64,000 nt of DNA from Trifolium pratense (Eukaryota > Streptophyta > Magnoliopsida > Fabales > Fabaceae), in NCBI RefSeq assembly GCF_020283565.1, contig NC_060063.1, positions 42,492,856-42,556,855 on the forward strand, in the 5' to 3' direction. Numbering within the stretch: position 1 is the stretch's first letter; every line of letters begins with the position of its first letter. Shown piece after piece: positions 32,989 through 43,432 of this stretch. Position numbers and translations under genes: made by a program. A model generated the notes under the pieces. The model made no database searches. It was not told the DNA's origin and saw only the letters and a program-made list of their open reading frames with translations.

Positions 32989-35016
32989 CTACTCCTCGCA
33001 CCTATCTTCCTGCTCATGCCCGTCAACCTGCTCGTCTTCATGACCCTCCTCGAACACCCCCTCAGCATCTTCCTCCTCTTCATCAGAGTCGGCCAGGCCA
33101 GCCGGGATAACAATCTGGCCATCCTTGACCTGCCCGTTCACATGCATTCCCCGGGTCACCAGCTCCACGTCAGGATTAAGGCACTTGATTTGCTGCACGG
33201 CATTCTCAAAGGCGAACTCAGTGCCCTCTACAAAGTCATGGGACAGCTGAGCAATCACCTTGACCAAGTCTGCTCGGGTGGTCAACCCCTCAGCAGCCTT
33301 GTGCTCATTCTCGCCCGGAGCCATGGCAGCATTAAGCCTTTCAATTTCAGCCCGAGCAGCATCCAACTCTTCTCCCCTTTTACGGTGCTCATCCAGCTGG
33401 TCACCCCAGCGTTTTTGCTTCTCCTTAAGGTCATCCACAACAATCTTGAGCTGGTTGATCCGACCTTTGGCCCGCTCGTGCCTGGCCTGGGCAGTGTTCA
33501 GCTGCTCGACTAAGGATTCCCGCTCGTCACCGAGAACTAGGGAGCTCGAGATCATTCGCACCACAGCAGCCATGTCACGAGCATGCTGCTCCTTACGGAC
33601 CTCAGGCTCTTGGTTGAGAATAGCAGCCCTTTCAGCTTCAAAGACCTCCGGAGGATACTTCTCAAAAAATCTGTCCACGGTAAAGCACCGAGGAACAGGA
33701 AACTTGCTGCATGCACCCATGCCCGACTCCTCAACCGGGGGATCTTCTTCTCTTGTCCTCTTCGCTGGAGGAGGACGGGGAGCTGAGGTAGGGGTGCCCG
33801 AACCGCCCACCGAGGTCCCAATAACCTGCACGGAAGGGGTCCCCGGCCTCACTTCCTGGGAAGCTCTGGCAACAATCTTCTTTTTTCCTCGGCCAGACCT
33901 GCTCGCCTTCTCATCCTGCTTGGCCTTCAACATGCGCTCGGCAATAGTTTCCATTTCGTCTGCAAACAAGTGACGAGCAAGTTAGTAAAAGAGGAAGAAT
34001 ACATACAAAAATAACAGAAATTTTTCTAAGTTAAAAAGAAAGGAAACAATACCCAAACACAATTTGACCTCCCCGGCATTTCTGCACTTGAGGAGGGTCC
34101 TAGTATTAATAAGACGAGGAGAGGCCTTAGGCACCCCGTGTTCATCTCTTATTGTAACTCCCTTACGAGTCGTCCAGACCCCGGGAGTAAAACCGGCCAC
34201 AAAGGCCTTCAAATCCTCGAAAGCGACCATGTCCTCGGGAGACAAATCTGCGTCCCCGGTCGTATATTCCTTAGGCTCCTTCTGGAAGTGGGTGTACGAC
34301 CAGCTTAACGGGAACTTAGGAGCTGCCCGAACTATAACTTGCCCGCTGGCATCCTTACGAGCAACACCTTGCTCGTCCCTATCTTCCTCCAGCTCCATTA
34401 AAATATCCCGGGCAGATGGAGACTCTGGCCGGACGACGTAGTACCTCTCCTTGAAATCCTTGACGGAATCCACAAACATCTTAAAGAGTTTAACATCCTC
34501 GTGATGCTTCAACGAAACCCAATTTTGACGACTTGCTCGTCCTACCTCCTTCGTCGGCTTGCGCTGAATCTTGAAGATCCGAAAAAAGAGGGGAAGGCTG
34601 GGACGAACACCTCTATATACGCAGAGGTGCTCGAACGCCATTATAAAAGACCAAGAGTTCGGGTGCAGCTGTGACGGAGCCACTTGCAAGGCTTTAAGAA
34701 CACTGGCCGCAAAAGGGCTGAACGGCAGCCTAAGCCCCATCTCCTTGAAGACAAACTCATACATAGCGAAATCATGCCCGGCAAAAGACGAGCACACCCG
34801 TTCATTCTCCCCGGGTAAACGGATCGACCAGTGTTGGGTCTCGTTCGCTCTCCTCTGCTCGACCGTGGTATATAATCTAGGATCCTTGGAAGTAAGCGCC
34901 GAAGCTATTCCTCGGGGCTCAGGAGCAACCCAATCCAGTGCAGGATCAGTTATACAGTCGACCAGCGTATACTTCTCCGCACCCTGGCTTTCCACAACCT
35001 CCTCGGATTCTGACAT
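32989..35016 (-). CDS. Antisense spliced gene of the Tat element (putative gypsy-type ORF)
   Basis: Two coding exons on the minus strand: 35016-34053 and 33959-32989. The 93-bp intron (34052-33960) is GT...AG, and the phase-1 join ...KLCL-D-EMETIAERM is exactly in frame, giving 644 residues. The N-terminal half (about 30-300; motifs LHPNSWSF, PFSPFAASVLKAL, PLSWSY) resembles the Pfam family called putative gypsy-type transposon (PF04195). The C-terminal half has a Ser/Pro linker, a coiled coil (about 470-540) and a strongly acidic end (DSDEEEEDAEG). The start MSESEE lies just inside an exon that follows a good acceptor at 35025-35026; the longer open frame from 35076 reads through that intron and was rejected. 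Function is unknown; antisense ORFs at this place are known in Tat elements, such as Grande. Not an enzyme I can name. Confidence 0.8.
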
Positions 35017-35024
35017 TTTAAAAC

Positions 35025-35680
35025 CTGAAATGTAGTAAAAACAAAGTGAATTCGATGACCAAATCCACCCTTTCACCGCAATTCAAGTGAAAGGGCGCAA
35101 GATAGGACGAGGACACTGTCCCCGACCAAAGCCCTTTTCAAATGGCAATCAAAAGCAAACCGAGGAGGGTAAGGCAGGCAAAAACGGGGAGGTAAGCTCC
35201 CCGGCACTAAGGTTGTATAACGAAACTTCCTCAAAACTTCTAAGTTAAAGACGGGGAGGTAAGCTCCCCGGCATGAAATTTAAACAACGAATTTCATGAG
35301 AATTCTTAAATTGAAGACGGGGAGATAAGCTCCCCGGTTGAAATTTTAACAACAAAATTCTCAGCAAAATTCTCCACGTTAAAAAAGGGGGAGATAGGCT
35401 CCCCGTCACTTAATAAACTATCCAAAGTTTGAAAGGGGGAGATAGGCTCCCCGTCACTTAATAAACTATCCAAAGTTTGAAACGGGGAGATAGGCTCCCC
35501 GTCGCTAGTCATCTAACCTAAAGTTTTAAAGGGGAGGAAAGCTCCTCGGCACTAAATTCATATGGTGCCCGGCACATTCATCTTAATGTTCATAAATTCA
35601 TGCAATCTTCATGTAAAAACGCCCAAAACTGGGCAGGAACAACAAAAATGGATCTAAAGAGCAAAATTTGAAAGAATTAC
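35025..35680 (-). other. Predicted 5' UTR intron of the antisense gene
   Basis: On the minus strand, donor CAAG|GTAATTC at 35680 and acceptor ACATTTCAG|G ending at 35025 (656 bp). This is inferred from splice consensus and from its position between the TATA-bearing region and the coding start. It contains the second palindrome array. Confidence 0.55.
35180..35545. repeat. Array of CGGGGAG..CTCCCCG palindromes
   Basis: Seven palindromic cores (near 35187, 35256, 35318, 35388, 35431, 35481 and 35530), with loops such as GTAAG, ATAAG or ATAGG, set in units of 43-72 bp. Three neighbouring units (about 35385-35500) are nearly identical. The 68-residue minus frame across them (repeated SDGEPISPF) is a translation of the repeats, not a gene. 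Confidence 0.8.
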
Positions 35681-35789
35681 CTTGAATATGAAGAAAATCT
35701 GAAGAACGATTTGACTAGTAAATTGAAACTTCAGAGAGATTCGCAATTGAAGAGAGAGAGTGAGAAGTAAAAATGAAATTCACTCTCCT

Positions 35790-35800
35790 CTATTATATAG
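35790..35800 (-). promoter_or_regulatory. Putative TATA box of the antisense gene
   Basis: CTATATAATAG on the minus strand, about 110 bp before the predicted donor of the 5' UTR intron, with a CT-rich leader following. It lies in the internal region just before the 3' LTR, so it would start a transcript opposite to the genomic RNA. Confidence 0.55.
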
Positions 35801-36250
35801 ATCAAGCCAGGGGAGTGAAGAGACGCTTTGATCCAATGGTCCTTACACTCCCTCGTAAAAATCAAAGCAGTAAATGCACCCTTTCACATCCCCAATGAAA
35901 AAGGATGCTCGGATTTCACTCGAGCAAGTCCTCAAGCAAAAGGCTGCGCTTTACAGAAAACCTCCTCGTTGCTAACTTCTTCGTCATAGTAACGAGCAAC
36001 AATTCCTTTATCTCCTCGTCATAAATACGAGCAACAAATCCCTCTCGTGGTTATCTCCTCGCAATAGATACGAGCAGAATACTAAATACCCTCGAGAAAC
36101 CACTCCGAGCAAAACATTGCAGATACTTGCTGCGAGCAAGGCCTTGACGAGCAAGTTCCTCGTCCACATTTGTTCAAGAGAGGTTGCAAGGAAATTTCCT
36201 TTTGCACTTGGGCACACATCTAAAGTCATCACTCCTATGCCTAGGAGCAA

Positions 36251-36266
36251 CGACTTGGGGGGCTCC
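36251..36266 (+). promoter_or_regulatory. Polypurine tract of the Tat element
   Basis: CGACTTGGGGGGCTCC directly before the 3' LTR, with a run of six G. A G-rich stretch at this place primes plus-strand DNA synthesis. The CTCC between the run and the LTR is a small departure from pure purine. Confidence 0.7.
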
Positions 36267-36724
36267 TGTTCTGGACTAGACTAATGCTAGTCCACCTAGA
36301 CCCTCACAAAATCCACATGGCTTGTCCAACCACCTCCATGTCAGCATGGCACAACCTCTCAACCAGGATAGGGTAAAATTACTACTCTACCCACTATCTA
36401 AGGGTAATATCTTGGCAGTCCCTCTTAATGGGCCTTGGCTAGTCCAGCCCACTAAGAGGACCTTTGGCCCAGAGCTGGGGGCTATAAATACTCTCCCTCA
36501 TGGGAGAGCAAGGGAGAACACTATTCATTATTGCAATTACTCTCTCTCTCTCTAACTTCTCTCTAGTATCTCTTTTGCTCTCTATTCCTTGTCTGACTTT
36601 GGCATCGGAGCACCTGCAGGTACAACCCCCCCCTCCGTGGACCGTCTGCTCGGATTGCTGACTACCACCTGCTCAACGGACTTCCAGCTGGCCTTCTACC
36701 TGTTCTGATCAACAGTTAAGATCA
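36267..36724 (+). repeat. 3' LTR of the Tat element
   Basis: 458 bp, same ends as the 5' LTR, one CT unit longer in the microsatellite near 36540, no substitution seen. Followed by ACTTG, the target duplication. Confidence 0.95.
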
Positions 36725-36730
36725 ACTTGG

Positions 36731-36872
36731 TTGGGCACAACCCCAAATATGATGTGTTAGACACACATACATGATTTTAAAAAATTTAAAGATAAAATAA
36801 TTGATTGATAATAATTGATGTGACTTAATCATTTATCTTTAAATTTTTTTCTTTGATGTGTGTGTGCCCAAA
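36731..36872. mobile_element. Foldback MITE, TTGGGCACA ends
   Basis: A 142-bp stretch with inverted ends TTGGGCACA...TGTGCCCAA and a longer imperfect stem (ATTTAAAGATAAA against TTTATCTTTAAAT). It begins one base after the target duplication of the Tat element. Target duplication and superfamily are unclear. Confidence 0.6.
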
Positions 36873-38062
36873 TATTATTGATTTGGAGTAATGCCTATAA
36901 TAGAATTTTATACCATGAGGCAATTTCATACCAAAATATAATCAAGTTTCAAACTCTATACTCTACCTAATTCAATATGACAAGTATGTTACATCTTAGA
37001 GTTGTTTAAGGATGTAACGTAGAGGTGGGATGAGATTTTGTGGGATCTTATCCATTGACTTGGGATTTAGATCACATGAAGTAAAAATGTTGTAACTTGT
37101 AAAAGATTTAAAATTAAGTAGGACCTCTGTTATAAATAAAAAATTAAATGGGACTCAATTGTTTTTATTTTCTTGGTACTAGACTGACTTGGTCCTTTTT
37201 TTTTTCACAACCTTCCCATTTTTTGGATCTGAGTTGTAGTTGCAGCTGGCTTGACTCTCTTCTTAGACTCACTCCTCACTTCTTGTAGTTTACTTCACTA
37301 TTATTGCGGTATGCAGTTTTAAGTTGATCTTTTCCGTTAAATTTTACACTATTATCGTTAAATTTGGATACGTGTTATCTTTTTAAGTGTGATTTCTGTT
37401 AGCCATGTGTCCAAATTTACCAGTAATAGTGAAAAATTTGACGGGAGAGACCAACATGAAACCTGCAGAAAAGATAATGACCGACGTGAAACTTTTAAAA
37501 GATAAGCGACCAACTAGAAACCTAAAATAAAGATAAGGGACCAAAAGTGCAATTAAGACTTTTTAATTTTTATACAATTTCTCAATTCCCAAATAATATG
37601 ATTTTTGTGTGTACTAGAGAAAATCCCTCATAAATAGTGGCGGAGTCAGAAGTATTATAAGATTTTGGCAAAATTTCACATATGACATATTATATAAATA
37701 GTCCAACAAAAAATCTCAGTTTTGCCTTAAATTAACTAATCATGAGTCATACTAAAGTGATGAACAAAATCACAAAGTTCTAATTTCAGCAACTACTAGA
37801 TATATGCAAAACAAAAATGTATAAATTTAGTAAGAACTAAGAAGCCAATATAGAACAAGATCTCTAAAAATCCAAATAAAATAATTAGATACTTACATAA
37901 ATATAGCAATTAGTAAATCAATTTAATGGCTACAAATAAATAAAGAAAGCTAGATTAGCCAAATCTAAGATTACAAGCTGTCTTAATTAGCCATCATCAA
38001 TAGTAATAATTCTAATCTTATCAACTCTTCATCCTAATCCTTAATCTTCTCTCTCATATTAT
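36873..38062. other. Intergenic with a relic repeat
   Basis: At about 37310-37560, GGGACCAAAAGTGCAATTAAG and two inverse-related TTTACACTATTA/TAATAGTGAAAAATTTGAC segments suggest an old inverted-repeat element of a type common in legumes. The rest, to the TATA box at 38063, is unassigned upstream sequence. Confidence 0.4.
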
Positions 38063-38069
38063 TATATAA
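38063..38069 (+). promoter_or_regulatory. TATA box of the dormancy/auxin-associated gene
   Basis: TATATAA about 170 bp before the start codon at 38240, followed by a CA-rich leader (ACCCTCACACTCATC), a common plant start-site context. Confidence 0.6.
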
Positions 38070-38239
38070 GAACCCTCACACTCATCAAACACAAACCAAA
38101 AAAAAACTTAAAACCCCAAAAAAAAAAAGAATTTTTTTCTGTCGTTTCGTCCCTTTCATCTTGTAATTAATCTTAATTTGTGTTTGTTATTCAAAAAAAA
38201 TCTTAATTTTTTTTGTGTTTGAGTAATAACATTATAATT

Positions 38240-40134
38240 ATGGGATTTCTTGACAAACTTTGGGACGAAACGTTGGCGGGTCCCACACCTGAAACGGGTT
38301 TGGGTAAGCTTCGAAAGTATAACTCTTTCTCTGCCAGCTCCTCCGGTCAACGGTCACCGCCGGTGAAGGATGATGTTCCTATTAGTCGTAGCATTATGAT
38401 TATTAGAACTAATAATGCTAATTACGGCGGAAGAGGCACCGTGTCGGAACCTGTTTCTCCTTGCTCTTCTGCTCCTAGCACCCCTCGTACCCCTCATACC
38501 CCATTAACACGTAATTATATTCTTAATCTCTCATTTTCTATCAATGTTTATGTTTTTAGTTTATTCCAATGAAGCAAGGAAAATCTTTAGATTATGTGTG
38601 TTTTTGGGATTTGAATTTTGTGTCGTGCAGTCATAGATTTCTGGTTGTTTGATTCGCCAAAAGTTATGACTGCACGACTACATGCAGTTAGTGGTTACAC
38701 AAAATCTCTAATTCGTGTTATTTTTGTGTGTTATCAATGTTTTGTGTTTTTGGTTTGTACCAATGAACCACGGAAAAATCTTTAGATTATGTGTATACCT
38801 AGGAAATAGATTCTATGTAAGTCATATGATATAGTCATGTTAGATTTTGGCCGTCTAGTCGAAATCGAACGTTTAGAAAATCGTGATTGCGCAACTTCAT
38901 ATGGTCAGTGAGTGGACAAAATTCGGATCTATGTTTTTGTGGTGTGTTGGTGTCCAACACAACATCGACATATATGATTTTGTTCAATTATGTCATTTTC
39001 CTAAATTATTGTTGGTGTTAATGTTGTGTGTTTTTTTTTTTATTTTCATATGTTTGTACTTGGTTTTTAAGACTGGGAAAATGACAAGGGAAGGAAATAT
39101 ATTGAACTTTAAACCTTTATTTTGTTCCTTAATTTACAACATTTAGAAGAAAATTACTTATTCATCCTTTTGTTTCAAAAAGAATCATTCATGAATCAAA
39201 AATGAAATTATCCAAATATAAAAAAGTTAAATTATAATTGTTAGTCACTTGATATTAGGAAGCATTGTGAATAATTTCAATGAATCAAGACAAAAACTTC
39301 TAAAACCTTGTTTGTTTATTTTTTACAAAAAATAAAAAAAATAAAAAGTCCTTGATATTTGGACTGCAGACTGTGAAATTAGAGCCAAAATTTTCTTTTT
39401 CTCGGTTTTGTTATATTCTTGGATCAAGTATTTTTTGTAAAAAAACCCATTAAGGTTAAAGTTTAATTTTTAAATAGTACTATTTGACTTATGAAAGTAG
39501 AGAGAATGGGAGGAATTTATATGATTTTTTTTTCCAAGTAGTTTGGTGGATGAACACACTCAATTTTTACTCTTCCTGTATTGGGGATTTAAGGAGTTAG
39601 TTTAAAAAAATTCACATATATACTTTTACATAAATTGTGCTCTTTACAATTTCTTGCTTGTCAAATATTTTTAATAATTTTGACGATTACTTTTGATTGA
39701 CAATATAAAAATTACTTACATTGATCATGTACATAAATTTTTTGTTGAACAGTGCAAAAGAATTAAATCTAATATGAATTAGATATGTATTTTCTCTTAT
39801 TCTTATTCGAGCCCCATATGAATTTACGTAATTTATTAAACTCCTATATTTACAATTTTTATTTTGCAGCGGAGGCACCGGGCGGTGATTTTAAGAAATT
39901 CACAAGGAGAAAATTTCCAATGGATCCGCTGGACAGCTCCGATCATCGAAGTCCGACTATTTCCGATTGGTTATCTATTTTCCATTTTTTTTTTTTTTAA
40001 CTCTACCATGACAAACTACTCATATATATATGTGACCTTCATTAAATTTTTCATGCCCAATTTTTTGTCTAAGTTTTCTTATTGTTTTATGGCTTGCTTG
40101 CAGGGTGATTATGAATGCTTGGGATCGCTGTTGA
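38240..40134 (+). CDS. Dormancy/auxin-associated (DRM1/ARP-like) family protein
   Basis: Exons 38240-38510, 39870-39969 and 40104-40134, all GT...AG with matching phases (1, then 2), give 133 residues. The N terminus MGFLDKLWDETLAGPTP and LGKLRK are the signature of the family known as auxin-repressed or dormancy-associated proteins; the middle is Ser/Pro/Thr-rich (SAPSTPRTPHTP); the end, SPTISDWVIMNAWDRC, matches the family's closing (T.Y/DW.V..NA.DR) as I recall it from Arabidopsis DRM1 homologues. These small, largely disordered proteins accumulate in dormant or non-growing tissue and are lowered by auxin or sugar; their molecular action is not known. The terminal Cys after DR is unusual in my memory of the family. 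The in-frame ATG at 38213 would add nine hydrophilic and Ile residues and break the conserved N terminus, so 38240 was chosen. Confidence 0.9.
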
Positions 40135-40939
40135 TTGAGAGAGAGGAAGTAAAGATGTTTTGAATTGAACATCATCATTCGGCAGATATATAACATTGAT
40201 TCTATAATTTCAAAGGGGAATCACATTGCTTTTCTAATTAATATGTATTAATATGTATATTAAATATTGTATATATTGTATATTACTATATAAAATATGA
40301 GTACCTAATGGCTCAGATGATGCAGAGTCATGACTCATGTGCAGCTTATTATTAAGCCAGTGCTTCATGAGATTCTGAGGGTGTAAAGGAGTAGAAGGAA
40401 GTTACCAAGTGTGTATTTGTATATATGGTTTTGATTTTTTAATTTTTTTATTCTCATTTTCTGAGATTTTGGTTGTTGACTATTGTAAATATGGATTATG
40501 TACTCTGAAACCTATGTGGAACTCAATGAAGCTTGAAGTTTATTATGTTTCTGTTGTTGTTAAACCTCTTTTGCTTAGTACTTAGTAGTGCTTTATGCTA
40601 CAATGCATTTGCTTTGTATTCTAGGGTATTCCTCCATATTTTGTCTTTCAATTTGGATCCCAACAAATGCTCATTTTATTAGAAATTTCAAGGTTGAGTG
40701 TATTTATCGACTCTAATCTCAATTTTTTTTCGTTTGATTCGATAATTATGAAATCTTATTAATAGAATTGTTTATTGCAGCATCAACGCAGACAAACTCT
40801 TCATTTTTTATGAAAGGTTGCCGAGAGTTTATCTTATCATGTCCTAGACGATCGGACAATTAACAAAATACATTTGCAATAGATCTCAAAATGTCAAGCT
40901 AGACAAGATTAAAAAAGATAACCATTATAAGAAAATTTC
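40135..40939. other. 3' UTR of DRM-like gene and intergenic sequence
   Basis: The first few hundred bases probably hold the 3' UTR. Nothing else is recognised. Confidence 0.5.
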
Positions 40940-40947
40940 TGACCTTA

Positions 40948-41080
40948 GTCCCGGTGAGCTTATCTCAGATGGTAGGGACATCACATTATATATGCATGGG
41001 TCGGAGTTCGAACGCTGAACATCTCACTTATTCACCTTAAAGGTGAAATTTTTAGCAGCTTCTTAACTAAAAAAAATGTA
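40948..41080 (+). mobile_element. tRNA-derived SINE
   Basis: Head GTCCCGGTGAGCTTATCTCAG with a GATGGTAGGGAC A-box region, a B-box region GGAGTTCGAACGC, and a short A-rich tail. Flanked by TGACCTTA (40940-40947 and 41081-41088). Same family as the minus-strand copy near 12355. Confidence 0.7.
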
Positions 41081-41088
41081 TGACCTTA

Positions 41089-41750
41089 GGAAATCAATTC
41101 AAATAGCTATTCAATTCAATTACATGAATCTAAAGAAAAATCACTTGTGAAGTAAATGTGAAGATAAGAATCCATTAGTAGAAACTAAGCATTGTATGAT
41201 TTTCTTTTTGTGAAAAATTTAAGGAAAGTGGAGAAAGCTATATTGTGTGACTGAAACTTGCAACTGGCCTAGGTTGGCAAATGTAAAATTTCTCTTCCAC
41301 CAAACTCATCATGAATTCTACTTGCTTAATTAAAGAAGGCAATACTCTCACTGAGATAAGGCATGGTTGTTTTTGTATATTTTCTATCATACTATAAAAT
41401 GTACTTATTAAGTTATTAAATAGTACTACTAATTAAATTACAACTTTAGAAATATCTAGAGAGTGATCATGATTTTTGTTGTTGCCCTTTTCAAATGGAC
41501 CTTATTCACAAAGCTTTAGCCCACCAAACATTAACATCCCTTGCATGTGCAAATTAAAACAAATGGTTTGAACCACTGATGGACCAAAGAATTGATTTTG
41601 ATTTGAGAGAAGATATAACTATACATGCACAAGAATATGGCTCTCAGAAGCAAGAACTTTTAAGACAATATAATCTAATTACAAAGAACATACATGTTCA
41701 ATTTAAACTAAAGGCGTTATATATATAACTAAACATCAAAACAACACGAT
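41089..41750. other. Intergenic, nothing recognised
   Basis: AT-rich spacer before the tRNA gene. CAA-containing sequence just upstream (ACAACACGAT) is usual for plant tRNA gene start sites. Confidence 0.5.
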
Positions 41751-41823
41751 GGGGATGTAGCTCACATGGTAGAGCGCTCGCTTTGCATGCGAGAGGTACG
41801 GGGTTCGATACCCCGCATCTCCA
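41751..41823 (+). tRNA. tRNA-Ala (anticodon UGC)
   Basis: A 73-base cloverleaf. The acceptor stem GGGGATG pairs with CATCTCC (one G-U), with A as discriminator. D arm GCTC...GAGC; anticodon stem CTCGC/GCGAG around TTTGCAT, anticodon TGC at 41784-41786; T arm CGGGG-TTCGATA-CCCCG. A and B boxes (TAGCTCACATGG; GGTTCGATACC) are intact, there is no intron, and a T-run directly follows as RNA polymerase III terminator. Confidence 0.97.
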
Positions 41824-42765
41824 TTTTTAACATATATTTTGTGTTTTCTATTTTCCTTGCCTTGTGGGATTTATCTCATAATAATACGCACACAATGACA
41901 TGTTTTATGTGGAACTTGCGATTAGTAGGACAAACCAAAAGGGTAATTTGATTTGGAACCACATTTTTTAAGGTGGAGTACCCTCTAACAATATTTGCAA
42001 CCATGTCCTTGTCTTTCATAAATTTATGTCTTTCTCACTGTCACTCAAACCCCCTTCTTTGGCTCACCAATTTTGTTCAAATCATTATTTGCTGCTGCAG
42101 CTTCACCAGCACCAATGTGGTTTGCCAAATCTCAATGTGTGTTCTTGTTTTCAATCTAATCAATAGAGAGTGAAGTGAAGAAAGGACACAAACTACAAAC
42201 ATGTTTTCAGGGTCCTCCTATAACTAAGATCAAGATTCAAATTAGGTGCCACCAAAAATAATGATAGCACAGCCACAAATGTAAATTTAATTTCAATTAA
42301 GATTTGTATTGTATGTATGAATTCATATACGTGTCTATCCATTTCTATATGAATGAATGAATCAATGCCCATTGAGATGGAGACGTGAGATAAACTAGAA
42401 TACAAACACCACACCACACCACACTGCCCCATAATTTGGTTGGACATGCCCACAATTTACTAAACACGAAAAATAAACTTAACTTCACGCTACCAAACAT
42501 GTACAACCAAAACAACGCATAAATCACCGGTTCCTCTACGCATCTCTCTTCAACCTACAATCCATTTTCCCATATTACCCTCCTCCCATAAAAATAAACT
42601 ACAGTATAATCAATTTAACAAACAACAACAACTATGATTAATTACCAATGGTTCTTTACATTTATTGTCCATAGACAAAATGACACTAAACTCACCACCA
42701 TGAGAAAAAAAATAATTATTAGTCACTTTGAAAAAAAAAAATTGTACTAAATTATAAATTGTTTA
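41824..42765. other. Intergenic, nothing recognised
   Basis: Begins with the T-run terminator of the tRNA gene. Short frames on both strands lack any recognisable domain. Confidence 0.5.
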
Positions 42766-43326
42766 GACCATCTCCGATGGTGTAGTACCTATTAGGTACT
42801 CATGGTACTTATTAGGTACTACCATTGGAGCACAACACATTTTAGTACCTAATAGGTACCACTTCTAATATAAGAACTCTCTCTTCTTTTTATGGGACCC
42901 ACTTTATTTAATATATTCAAAAAAAAAATCACAATTTTTAAATTGGCATAAAAATTTAATGTCAACCATATATAGACTTGGTAGTCATTGTTTGTTTCTT
43001 TTTACTGTTAATAAATACTCCTATCATATAAATCAAAACCAAATTGAAGGATTCTACTCCTCTCAAAATTATCATTTTATTAATTATTTTAAATTATTTT
43101 TTAATTATGTAATTCTTAAAATTTGACAATATTATTTTAAATTAAATTTTAAATTTTAATGATGTGGAGTTATTGATGGGACCCATTTTAGAACTTTTTA
43201 AGAAATGCCCCATTGGAGGGGTTGAGTACCTATTAGGTACTATTATTAAAAAAATAATAAATTGATGATGTGTCTATGTGGGATCATTTAAGTACTCAAA
43301 AATGAAGTGCTCCATTGTGGATGCTC
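42766..43326. mobile_element. Tourist-like (PIF/Harbinger) MITE
   Basis: 561 bp with inverted ends GACCATCTCCGATGG and, on the other strand, GAGCATCCACAATGG; flanked by TTA at 42763-42765 and 43327-43329, the 3-bp target of PIF/Harbinger. Several palindromic GTACCTA(A/T)TAGGTAC motifs lie inside. No transposase. Confidence 0.75.
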
Positions 43327-43432
43327 TTACATTACCAATGAAGTATTTAATGTTATTTTTTTATTATACTATTAACTATTTGTTTCTCTATATTCTTTCA
43401 ATTTATTTTTTTCATACCATAATTGTTTTTTG

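Larger units (their letters stand above)
25623..36729 (+). mobile_element. Complete Ty3/gypsy Tat-lineage retrotransposon
   Basis: About 11.1 kb including the 5-bp target duplication ACTTG (25623-25627, 36725-36729). LTRs lie at 25628-26083 and 36267-36724; apart from one extra CT in a microsatellite they look identical, so insertion was very recent. A primer-binding site follows the 5' LTR and a G-run polypurine tract precedes the 3' LTR. It carries one open gag-pol frame and a spliced gene on the opposite strand between pol and the 3' LTR. The dual RNase H and the antisense gene place it in the Tat lineage. GC content is clearly higher than in the surroundings. All parts needed for transposition seem intact. 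Confidence 0.95.

Noticed and set aside
33016..33973. Plus-strand frames 33016-33513 and 33260-33973
   Set aside because: They lie opposite the antisense gene, which has splice phase, coiled coil and family resemblance in its favour.
35306..35512. 68-residue minus frame with repeated SDGEPISPFQTLDSLL
   Set aside because: It is a translation of the palindromic repeats within the predicted intron.
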